64,000 nucleotides of DNA from Anaeroglomus sp964630775 (GTDB lineage: Bacteria > Planctomycetota > Phycisphaerae > Sedimentisphaerales > Anaerohalosphaeraceae). Positions 1-8,124 of the stretch are shown here, one piece after another. Positions within the stretch are counted from its first letter, which is position 1, and each line of letters begins with the position of its first letter. The notes below the pieces were generated by a model. That model worked only from the letters and a program-made list of their open reading frames with translations. It was not told the DNA's origin and searched no databases. A program made the translations under genes and the position numbers. The stretch spans positions 62,001-126,000 of the forward strand of contig CAZVYY010000004.1 of the NCBI GenBank assembly GCA_964630775.1, written 5' to 3'.

Positions 1-75
1 CGCAATCGTCAGGTCCAGATTCGACAATGCGGTTAAAGCTCCATATTGCTTGGTTAAACCCTTGGTCTCAATCAT
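1..75 (-). CDS. ABC transporter ATP-binding protein, N-terminal fragment
   Basis: The first 25 codons are present and the rest lies left of the window. The translation begins MIETKGLTKQYGALTALSNL, the usual opening of an ABC ATPase (aromatic A-loop Tyr at residue 11, before the Walker A that would follow). The ATG lies 3 bases after the stop of the upstream membrane protein, so it is probably the last visible gene of the same operon and the likely ATPase partner of the ABC-2 type permease at 2296-4140. Substrate cannot be told. Confidence 0.85.
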   Translation of the reverse strand, partial: MIETKGLTKQYGALTALSNLDLTIA

Positions 76-78
76 AAT

Positions 79-2259
79 TCACCTTCCGTTATCCTGAGTG
101 ATTCTGGTTACTTGTCGTACATACTGCAAATGATTCTGGCCGAATGTCCGGTCTTTAAGACCCAATGGAATCGGCGGCTGGTCGTATTCGGCACAGACCA
201 CCGCCATCGTGCCGGTCTGGAGATAGGCTGCCATCGCTTCGCTCCGCTGACGGGCACCCTGCGACCAGCATACCGCCGCCAGATAATCCGGCCGCTGCTG
301 CTCTGGGCTGTCGTAATAATACGGATTGATGGCTCTTGTAGAGCCTCCCCAGTTCATCCAGCTATCTCCGGTTGTAATCGAGCCGCTGAATTCACGGCTG
401 GCCCCGGCTTCGACACGGTCAAACGCCAACAGCCGTCCATCCCTGAGCAGGACAACGCCTCGAAGGATGGCCTGCAAACCCCGATTTTCAACCACCACCC
501 TGATGGCTTCGCCGTTTTGGGTAATGGTCGCTTTCATCGGCAATGAGGGTATCGGCTCTTCCACCAGAAGGCACTGCATCGTCCAGATATGAACCGGTAT
601 TAAAGACGGCAGATTTCCGCCGTCGTATTGATTGCAATAGAGGGTTCGCATCGCCTTCTGACGCGAATAGGAATACATATAGTCCTGTGAGGGCGCCACC
701 GCCGACCACCATTGCCTGGGTTTCAATTTGGTGGGCACATACGATTCACTGCCGGGGGAGAACAGCCCGCAATAGCCCGTGTTCCAGCCGGCGCCGCCGG
801 CAAATCCATCGCTGACGGATACGGCACGAACCTGCATATCGCCGGCACGCAGGGCCTGGACACCCCAGTAGGAGCCTGCCGAGAAAATCACGATCCAGGC
901 CGCACAGGTCACCCAGGTCCAGGGCAGTTTATCGATTTTTTTGAGCAGCAGATAATCCACCGGCCCCAGCAGCACCGCCAGCAGGACCAGCAGCAGCACC
1001 ACCCACCAGACACTCAGCGGACGCATCTGCGGGATATCATAGAGAAACTCCATCACCCGGTTGGCCGCTGACAGGCCCGGATTGACACGATAATTATAGG
1101 AACGGCGGTATTGATTGCCTGTATTCGCATCTTTTTCACTGGGCAGGTCGGATTTGCATACCAGCTTTCGCGACAATGCCCCAGGCTTAATACCCATCAA
1201 TGCTGAATCCTCACTTTCAAGAATCTTGTTTCCGGCATTGTCCAAGGCTTCTTCCACGGGCTCTTCCAGGATCTTTCCCAGCCAGCGAATCCACAGTCTT
1301 TCCGGTTCTTTTTTGAAAGCCTCGGCCAGCAGGTCGGGGTCAAATCCCAGCACCGCCGCCTTGCCGAAGCCCGTCCAGCCCGAGGCAAAAACGCCCTGGC
1401 CGCTGCTGTCGGACTCAAGTTTCCACAGAACCGCATCGGGCCGCAGTGTGATGGGCCAGGCAGGCACGATTGCCCCAGTGCCGGCTTTATCCAGTGCGGC
1501 ATCGACGTTCATCTGCTGCTGCTGGGCAATATCCAGCGGCAGCATCGTAAGCAGCGGACAATCGACGGGCATGGGGTTGGACCCCAGAATCACCATCAGC
1601 CGGCCGCCGTTGGAGACCCACTCGGTCACGGCCTTCCACTGTTCGGCGCGGATGCTGTCCCATTGCAGGTCATAGAGAACCAGCGCATCCAGACAGACAT
1701 AGCCGGTCCAGTCCCACGGCATGGCTCTGGGCAGTTTATCTTTCAGGTACACCTCGCCGGTTCCCTCGCCGCAAATCGTCGCGGTTTTTTCCGGCAGCAT
1801 CACCAGGCCGAATTTTCCGCGTCCGACAAGGCCAATCAGCAAATCCTGCTGGTTGACGGCCATCAGGCCGCGGCTGTTTTGAGAATAATCCCATAACATA
1901 AAGTCGCTGGACCAGACCACCCGGCCGTGGTCGTCTTTAATCTGCGCCGTGCAACTATCGGCGGCATACGTCAGCTTGGTTGACAGCGGCACATACAGCG
2001 GCATCTGCGGCGTCAGTACAAACTCATGGGCGACATTGAGCCGGTTCAGGCCGTCCTGCTGGCCGGACAGCTCAATCCGACCGGCAAACGGCTCTTTGAG
2101 TGTGCCGGAGATATTGATTTCCACCGGCATCCATTCCATCGGCTTGTAGCAGCCGTCCCAGCCGAAAAATACATCCACATTCAGCGGCGACTCCCTGGCC
2201 GCAAAACCCACCCCGGCCATACACCACATTAACACTATTACTTTTAACCATCGATACAT
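79..2259 (-). CDS. Secreted/membrane-anchored protein of a MoxR/VWA cluster, function unknown
   Basis: The protein has about 726 residues. It has an N-terminal signal peptide, a long extracytoplasmic part and two membrane segments near residues 420-445 and 450-470 (the first contains LLLVLLAVLLGPVDYLLLKK), followed by about 250 more residues. The middle part (LDALVLYDL, then GGRLMVILG) looks like the class I glutamine amidotransferase-like fold often found in such planctomycete membrane proteins, but I see no catalytic Cys-His-Glu triad. I prefer the ATG at 2259 because AAGGGG lies just upstream; an in-frame ATG at 2280 has a poor ribosome site. It sits between an ABC permease and an ABC ATPase, so it may be an accessory subunit of that transporter. 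Confidence 0.7.
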   Translation of the reverse strand: MYRWLKVIVLMWCMAGVGFAARESPLNVDVFFGWDGCYKPMEWMPVEINISGTLKEPFAGRIELSGQQDGLNRLNVAHEFVLTPQMPLYVPLSTKLTYAADSCTAQIKDDHGRVVWSSDFMLWDYSQNSRGLMAVNQQDLLIGLVGRGKFGLVMLPEKTATICGEGTGEVYLKDKLPRAMPWDWTGYVCLDALVLYDLQWDSIRAEQWKAVTEWVSNGGRLMVILGSNPMPVDCPLLTMLPLDIAQQQQMNVDAALDKAGTGAIVPAWPITLRPDAVLWKLESDSSGQGVFASGWTGFGKAAVLGFDPDLLAEAFKKEPERLWIRWLGKILEEPVEEALDNAGNKILESEDSALMGIKPGALSRKLVCKSDLPSEKDANTGNQYRRSYNYRVNPGLSAANRVMEFLYDIPQMRPLSVWWVVLLLVLLAVLLGPVDYLLLKKIDKLPWTWVTCAAWIVIFSAGSYWGVQALRAGDMQVRAVSVSDGFAGGAGWNTGYCGLFSPGSESYVPTKLKPRQWWSAVAPSQDYMYSYSRQKAMRTLYCNQYDGGNLPSLIPVHIWTMQCLLVEEPIPSLPMKATITQNGEAIRVVVENRGLQAILRGVVLLRDGRLLAFDRVEAGASREFSGSITTGDSWMNWGGSTRAINPYYYDSPEQQRPDYLAAVCWSQGARQRSEAMAAYLQTGTMAVVCAEYDQPPIPLGLKDRTFGQNHLQYVRQVTRITQDNGR

Positions 2260-2295
2260 AACTTTGCCCCTTATATTCATTTCAGTTATTTCGTT

Positions 2296-4140
2296 TTAAA
2301 ATATTCGCCGTCGAATCAGGCGTTGAGTTATCGCCAGAAGCACGAATGACACGATACCATATAACACCAATGCCCCGAACACAAATATTGTCGAAGGAAT
2401 TGCACCATTCAAACTATCTATTGGCCATCTGTACTCATCCTGCAAGATTGCATCAAGCTGCACAAAAGGATTCAGGCAAAGCAAACAGTCAAAAAACCAC
2501 ATGCAATACCCGAAGAAACTATTGTAGGAATGCCAGGGATAGTTAGAACTTATCAAACGATATATTCCCAGTCCCCAGCAAACTGCCAGAGAAAGGGTTG
2601 TTAATACGACCGATGTGGCTGTTTTGCGGACCAGGCTGCCCCAGAAAAGCCCTGATACACAAATCCAAATAAACAGTTGGCCGGCAATCGGTAAAACAAG
2701 CAAAAATGTAACCGGGTGCCATTGGCTGACATAAATCAAAACCCACAGAAGCCCCAGTACAGAAAGCCAGTAAACGCAGGTTTTTTTGATGATGCCGACG
2801 ACCTTGCCCAGAAGTATCGTCCATCCCGACAAGGGCGTCGCCAGCAATATCGGCCAGGTCCCATTTTCCTTTTCAGCACTAATCGCTCCGGCGGAAAACA
2901 GCAAGGTCAGGACAAATGGGGACAAGCCGATTAAACACATAAGCAATGGAATAAGCACCTCAATCCATTTCATGGAGGTTTGCTCTCCGGCAATCGACAA
3001 CAATAATATAAGATTGATTAAAGCCAGCGGAGAGACAATCGCAGCCAATTTCAGCTTTCGCCGCCGCAGCATCGGGGTTCGCAATTCCTTCCAGACCATC
3101 GCGTTGCCCGTTACCGTCCGCAGCGGTTTGAGTTCAATCGGTTTTCCGCCGATGGGCCGCTGGGCTTTTTCAGAGGGTTCCGTAAACCACCGGGTCAGCC
3201 GGCTTTGACCTGAAAATAACTGATAGCCTTTTTTTCGTACACGTTTTGCAGACCAGATCAATAAACCGAATGAAACAATTAGCTGAAAAATACACAACAC
3301 CCCATAAGGAACAGCCGCAGGATACGAAATCCTCTGATGCAATATCCTCTGCTCCAATAATGCAAAATCAACCAGCTTAACAATTAAATCATGATAATCA
3401 AAATATCTTCCTTGATACAGGGCTGTTTCCACCAACACGAAAATGTTGAGTGGATTGATATACCCCAGCCAATGGCCTCTGGGCAAACACTGCGGGACTA
3501 CGACATAGGCCATCGTCAACAGCAGCAGTGTAACAATCATGACCACGGTGGCTCGCTTAAAATAGGTCGAAACCCACACTGTCGTCAGGCCCGCCGTCAG
3601 CGAACAGCAGAACGTCAGCCCCGTTGCCGCGGCAATAAATCGCCAGTCCAGTCCGCCATAAATACCCATCATCATCAGAATCGGCACACTTTGCAGCATC
3701 AGCATCACCAGTTGCGACAATGCCGACAGCAGCTTGCCCGCCACCATCTGAAAGCCCGAAATCGGCGTAGTCATCAGCACCCCGAGCGTCCGTTTGGCGA
3801 TTTCCTCACTGAACGCCCCGGACAGCAGGATCACCGAGGCCATCGGCAGCGTGAGAAACTGAAACCACATCACTCTGGATGTGATATGGATAACTCCCTC
3901 GGCCATACGGGCCTGCTGCAGCGGGATGGGCGTCCGTCCGACATAAAACGCATCCGTCCAGTACGGCAGAACCATCAGCAGCAGCCCGATCACATACAGC
4001 AGACGATAGCCATAGGTTCGCTTGCGCCGGCTGGCCGTGCGAAGCTCCTTATCCAGAGACGGCCCCGCCAGCCGCATCGGGCTGATGCGCCAAAGCCGTT
4101 CACTGAATCGCAGCCGGAATGTATCCATTGCCGCCAGCAT
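2296..4140 (-). CDS. ABC-2 type transporter permease, double-length
   Basis: A 614-residue integral membrane protein. Two halves each carry a cluster of hydrophobic helices: the first has a soluble insert with KRTLGVLMTTPISGFQMVAGK, and the second repeats the same theme as EKENGTWPILLATPLSGWTI. That duplicated G-x-W/L-x-x-L-L-x-T-P-x-S-G pattern is typical of ABC-2 permeases and indicates two fused permease units in one chain. The start at 4140 is the first ATG; ATG at 4128 is possible. It lies in a same-strand run with BatA-like, DUF58 and MoxR genes, and its ATPase is probably the fragment at 1-75. Substrate unknown. Confidence 0.85.
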   Translation of the reverse strand: MLAAMDTFRLRFSERLWRISPMRLAGPSLDKELRTASRRKRTYGYRLLYVIGLLLMVLPYWTDAFYVGRTPIPLQQARMAEGVIHITSRVMWFQFLTLPMASVILLSGAFSEEIAKRTLGVLMTTPISGFQMVAGKLLSALSQLVMLMLQSVPILMMMGIYGGLDWRFIAAATGLTFCCSLTAGLTTVWVSTYFKRATVVMIVTLLLLTMAYVVVPQCLPRGHWLGYINPLNIFVLVETALYQGRYFDYHDLIVKLVDFALLEQRILHQRISYPAAVPYGVLCIFQLIVSFGLLIWSAKRVRKKGYQLFSGQSRLTRWFTEPSEKAQRPIGGKPIELKPLRTVTGNAMVWKELRTPMLRRRKLKLAAIVSPLALINLILLLSIAGEQTSMKWIEVLIPLLMCLIGLSPFVLTLLFSAGAISAEKENGTWPILLATPLSGWTILLGKVVGIIKKTCVYWLSVLGLLWVLIYVSQWHPVTFLLVLPIAGQLFIWICVSGLFWGSLVRKTATSVVLTTLSLAVCWGLGIYRLISSNYPWHSYNSFFGYCMWFFDCLLCLNPFVQLDAILQDEYRWPIDSLNGAIPSTIFVFGALVLYGIVSFVLLAITQRLIRRRIF

Positions 4141-4170
4141 CGTTTAATTGTCTTCGCTCCTTAACACTAT

Positions 4171-6138
4171 CTATAACTTCATTTTACCCGTATAAACCCA
4201 CCACTCCAGCAGGCACAACCCCAGCGCCGCCAGCACCAGGTACGGCCACAGCGGCAGATTCGCCCGCGACAAGGGTTTAGTTTCCGCCTTGACTTCCTGT
4301 CCCGACAAGGTCAGGGTCTTGAGCGGCTCAACCCGGCTTTCCTGTTCATCGTTGAGATTGACTGCAAAATACTTTGCCTCGCGTCCGGCAAAGTCCATCC
4401 GATACAATCCCGCATGTTCCGCCGCCGGCAGCCGGACCAGCCTGGCATCCGTAGCAGTCAGCTTCAGCGACTCTATTCCCGGCCCGGTCACGGTGGTTTC
4501 CATCCTGGCCGGCAATCCCTCGACGATAATCGGCTCGCCCGGCCGCAGCGAGCCATCGGTCTCGGCGGAGGCCTGGGCGGCCAGATACTGCATCGCATTA
4601 TAACAATACAGCACAAAGCCTGGTTCAAACGGCCAGTTGGTCGCCAGCACATCAAACGCCGTCAGGATAAACACACTGCCCTGACGCCGCAGCACGCTGA
4701 TGGCCGGCCCTTTGGTAAATTCAGCCAGGATTTCCGCATCCCGCGGCATCTGGAGCATCAGCCCCCGAGCCGCAAACAGGGTATTCAAATTCACATACTG
4801 CAAGACCGGATGACGTGCCCGCCAGTCGGCCACAAACTGGCTTTCCAGCTCGCCGCCGACAGAGACATCGATTCCGGTCGGCGGCTGCCCGAACACCAGG
4901 TACCGGGCACGCGGCCGCGTCTGAATCGTGACATTATCCAGCACAATCACATCATAAGGCTGCTGGACCACAAAATCCGTGTTTGCTTTTGCTTCAAACT
5001 CCGCCGCGGTCATTTCATCCAGCCGGGCCGGGCCGCAGGCCTTCAGGGCCGACCGCAGCACCGCATTTCCTGCCGACACCAGCGCAATCGACAGATTCTT
5101 CCGTGCCGACACCACCGCATAGGCCGTATTATCCGCCAACAGGGCATCCGCCTTCAAAACCCGCACACGGACCACCGCCGCCTCGTCGCTGCGGAAAGAA
5201 AACTCCATCGACATCTTGCCCGCCAGCATCGTCTGGCCATCCGAAGCAAGGCTTTCTTTGTCCACATTCACCGGACGGACGGAAACCACCGTCTCATTGA
5301 CTGCAAACTCCACATCCGACGCCGCCGGATTCGGGCCATAATTGCCCAGCGTCAAAAAGACATCCACGCGCTGGGTATCTTCAAAATCCCGCCGGGCCTG
5401 CATGGCAATAATCCCCAGATTATCCGGGTGTTGTCCTATCGCATAATATTCCAATTCATCCTGACCGACAGCCTGCTGCGCGAGGTCTTCAATCCGCCCA
5501 TCGGAAAACAGCAGCAGACGGGCCGGCGCTTCTGCACTCTGGTTATTGGCATCGGCCTCAACCGGCTGAGCAAACGCCCGCGCCGCAACAAGGGCCTGCC
5601 CAATCTGCGAGGCCCCATCTCCCGGCTCAATGGCATCGATTGCCCGAAGAAGCTGCTGGCGGTCCGAGGTAAAATTGCAGACAACCCTGGCCGTTTTGTC
5701 AAATGCAATCGCCATCACCTGCGTCTGAGCCCGATTCAGGGAAAACAGCCTGTCTTTGGGAAGCGACTCGATAAAAACCCTGGCCTGCCGCTTGGCCTCG
5801 GCCAGCCGGCTGGGCAGGACATCCGTCGCATTCATACTGGCCGAACGGTCAATCAGCAAAACATACCGCTTAGGCCCTGTACCCATCATCCGCAGCACCG
5901 GCCCGGCCAGCGCCAGCAGAATCGCCCCCAGTGCCAGCAACTGAAGCAGCAGCAGAATATTGCGGCGTATTTTCTGAAACGGCGCATTGACCTGCAGATC
6001 CTGAATCGCCTTTTTCCACAGCAGCGTACTGGAGATCAACTGCTCCCGACGCTTGAGCTTCAGGAAATACAGCAGGACCAGCAGCGGCACACTCACTGCC
6101 GCCGCCCAGATTCCCATCATTGGACTAAGCCATTCCAT
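4171..6138 (-). CDS. BatA/VWA-domain membrane protein
   Basis: A 655-residue protein that begins with the BatA N-terminal module: membrane helix about 8-26, a basic KLKRRE segment, and a second helix 61-82. A von Willebrand A domain follows with a complete metal-binding start D97-x-S99-x-S101 (IDRSASM). A long beta-rich region and a C-terminal helix (about 632-650) close the chain. In Bacteroides aerotolerance-type and planctomycete clusters such proteins are anchored in the inner membrane and work with a MoxR ATPase and a DUF58 protein; the substrate is unknown. The gene starts 15 bases after the DUF58 stop and is presumably co-transcribed. Confidence 0.88.
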   Translation of the reverse strand: MEWLSPMMGIWAAAVSVPLLVLLYFLKLKRREQLISSTLLWKKAIQDLQVNAPFQKIRRNILLLLQLLALGAILLALAGPVLRMMGTGPKRYVLLIDRSASMNATDVLPSRLAEAKRQARVFIESLPKDRLFSLNRAQTQVMAIAFDKTARVVCNFTSDRQQLLRAIDAIEPGDGASQIGQALVAARAFAQPVEADANNQSAEAPARLLLFSDGRIEDLAQQAVGQDELEYYAIGQHPDNLGIIAMQARRDFEDTQRVDVFLTLGNYGPNPAASDVEFAVNETVVSVRPVNVDKESLASDGQTMLAGKMSMEFSFRSDEAAVVRVRVLKADALLADNTAYAVVSARKNLSIALVSAGNAVLRSALKACGPARLDEMTAAEFEAKANTDFVVQQPYDVIVLDNVTIQTRPRARYLVFGQPPTGIDVSVGGELESQFVADWRARHPVLQYVNLNTLFAARGLMLQMPRDAEILAEFTKGPAISVLRRQGSVFILTAFDVLATNWPFEPGFVLYCYNAMQYLAAQASAETDGSLRPGEPIIVEGLPARMETTVTGPGIESLKLTATDARLVRLPAAEHAGLYRMDFAGREAKYFAVNLNDEQESRVEPLKTLTLSGQEVKAETKPLSRANLPLWPYLVLAALGLCLLEWWVYTGKMKL

Positions 6139-6153
6139 CGTATTATATTCTAT

Positions 6154-7062
6154 CTATTTTAATAATCCTGATTTTCGCAGCGTATTGAGCGTCAGCCGCT
6201 CCGCCGAAGCATCACTGCCGGCCAGTACATACCCGGCCCCATGCCGCGTACAAAACTGCTGCAACTGGTCGCAATAGGACGCCAGCGTCTTGCGGTAATA
6301 ACTCAACAATGCCGCACTCATGGTCACTTCCGCCGTATCGGCGTCCTCGACATCCACCAGCTTCAAATCCCCGCTCAGCGTCGGCTGGCGTTCTTCCGGA
6401 CTGAGCGTCTGAATCACATACACATCATAATGCCGGCTGAACAGCCGCTTCAATCCCGCCTCGTAGCCTTCCTTGAACAGCATATCCGACAGCACCACCA
6501 CTACGCCGGACCCGATGCGATCCTGAACCACCTGTTTACAGGCCTTCTCAAAGGCCGTCGGGCCGCCGTTTTCGACCGTCAGTAAAAACTCCGCCAGCCG
6601 CGATATGCATCCCCGCCCGCGCTGGTTGGCAAGCTGCAGGGTAACACCGTCGGCAAAGGCACTGATGGCAACGCGGTTATGATGCACCACGCCGACATAG
6701 CCCAGCGCCGCAGCCATCTTGCGGATAAACAGGGCCTTGCTGGACTGGCCCATGGTGGTCGATTCGCTGACATCCATCAGAATATGCAGCGTCAAATCCT
6801 GCTCTTCCAGAAACAGCTTCAAAAACAACTGCTCCAGGCGGGCATAGATATTCCAGTCCAGAAACCGCAAATCATCGCCTGTGGTGTACTGCCGATGGTC
6901 GGCAAACTCCACGCTTTGCCCGCGACGCTTGCTGAGCCGCTGGCCCTGGGTCTGCCCCCGCAGCATCCGGCGGCTGGCCAGATCCAGTCCATCCAGCCGC
7001 ACCATGAACTGAGGGTCCAGCAGATCCGTCAATTTCCGTTTTGTATGCGTGATGGGTTCCAT
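6154..7062 (-). CDS. DUF58 domain protein
   Basis: About 302 residues. It has the conserved DUF58 block GDDLRFLDWNIYARLEQL followed by a VWA-like metal site DVSESTT (Asp near residue 97). DUF58 proteins are partners of MoxR ATPases. An in-frame GTG at 7071 directly abuts the moxR stop codon; I prefer ATG 7062 because MEPITHTKRKLTDLLDP looks like a natural N-terminus, but neither start has a strong ribosome site and translational coupling from moxR could favour the GTG. It is cytoplasmic by sequence: no membrane segment is evident. Confidence 0.9.
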   Translation of the reverse strand: MEPITHTKRKLTDLLDPQFMVRLDGLDLASRRMLRGQTQGQRLSKRRGQSVEFADHRQYTTGDDLRFLDWNIYARLEQLFLKLFLEEQDLTLHILMDVSESTTMGQSSKALFIRKMAAALGYVGVVHHNRVAISAFADGVTLQLANQRGRGCISRLAEFLLTVENGGPTAFEKACKQVVQDRIGSGVVVVLSDMLFKEGYEAGLKRLFSRHYDVYVIQTLSPEERQPTLSGDLKLVDVEDADTAEVTMSAALLSYYRKTLASYCDQLQQFCTRHGAGYVLAGSDASAERLTLNTLRKSGLLK

Positions 7063-7071
7063 ACTTGCCAC

Positions 7072-8085
7072 TTATGACTTTTCCGGGCCGGTCGTCGGTA
7101 CCTGATTGAGAATATCAGCCAGAATATCATCGCTGGTCATACCCTCGGCCTGCCCTTCAAAGTTCAGCAGAATGCGATGCCGCAGGGCCGGCAGGACCGA
7201 TTTGCGAATATCCTCAAAGCTGACATGGTAGCGCTTGTCCATCATGGCCCGCACCTTGGCTGACAGCATCAGGGCCTGCACACCGCGGGGCGAGGAGCCG
7301 AATCGCACAAACTGGTTGACTTTTTCGGTTGCGTATTGTCCTTTCGGATGCGTCGCCAGTGTCAGCCGGATGGCGTAATCCTGCACATGGTCGGCCGCGG
7401 CTACCTTGCGAACCAGCCGCTGGGCTTCCAGAATCTGCTCGGCATTGAGAATCGGATTGACCTGCGGCGTATGCCCCGTTGTCGTCCGGTCCAGGATAAA
7501 CTTTAATTCGTCGCGGCTGCTGTAAGGCACCAGCAGCTTGAAGAAAAACCGGTCAAGCTGGGCTTCCGGCAATGGATACGTACCCTCCTGCTCAATCGGA
7601 TTTTGTGTCGCCAGCACCAGAAACGGCTCCGGCAGGCGATGAATCGTCCCGCCGCTGGTGACCGAATGTTCCTGCATCGCCTCCAGCATCGCCGACTGCG
7701 TCTTGGGCGTGGCACGGTTGATTTCATCGGCCAGGATAATCTGCCCGAACACCGGCCCCGGCTGGAACTCAAACGCCCGCCGGCCGGAGGCAGGGTCTTC
7801 CAGAATAATATGCGTGCCGATGATATCCGCCGGCATCAAATCCGGCGTAAACTGGATGCGGCGAAACGACAGCGACAGCGCCGAACTCAGCGTCCGCACC
7901 AACAGCGTCTTGCCCAGTCCCGGCACCCCTTCCAGCAGCACATGCCCGCCGGCAAACAGACTGATCAGCACATCGTCCACAATAGTCTGATGTCCCACAA
8001 TCACCTTGCCGACTTCCGCCGCAAGCGATTCAAACGTACTGCGAAAGTGTTCACATTGTTTCTGTACTTCCTCTATCGGCGCCAT
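7072..8085 (-). CDS. moxR: MoxR family AAA+ ATPase
   Basis: 337 residues. Walker A GVPGLGKT is at 53-60, Walker B IILADE at about 116-121 with the following INRATPKTQ typical of MoxR, and sensor 1 is at LATQNPIEQEGTYPLPEAQ. The family acts as a chaperone that helps load metal or assemble VWA-domain proteins, which fits the three VWA/DUF58 neighbours on the same strand. GGGAGG seven bases before the ATG supports the start. The stop codon abuts the possible GTG start of the DUF58 gene. Confidence 0.96.
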   Translation of the reverse strand: MAPIEEVQKQCEHFRSTFESLAAEVGKVIVGHQTIVDDVLISLFAGGHVLLEGVPGLGKTLLVRTLSSALSLSFRRIQFTPDLMPADIIGTHIILEDPASGRRAFEFQPGPVFGQIILADEINRATPKTQSAMLEAMQEHSVTSGGTIHRLPEPFLVLATQNPIEQEGTYPLPEAQLDRFFFKLLVPYSSRDELKFILDRTTTGHTPQVNPILNAEQILEAQRLVRKVAAADHVQDYAIRLTLATHPKGQYATEKVNQFVRFGSSPRGVQALMLSAKVRAMMDKRYHVSFEDIRKSVLPALRHRILLNFEGQAEGMTSDDILADILNQVPTTGPEKS

Positions 8086-8124
8086 ACTATGCCTCCCGTT
8101 TTATGCATATTGTCAAAATTCGTA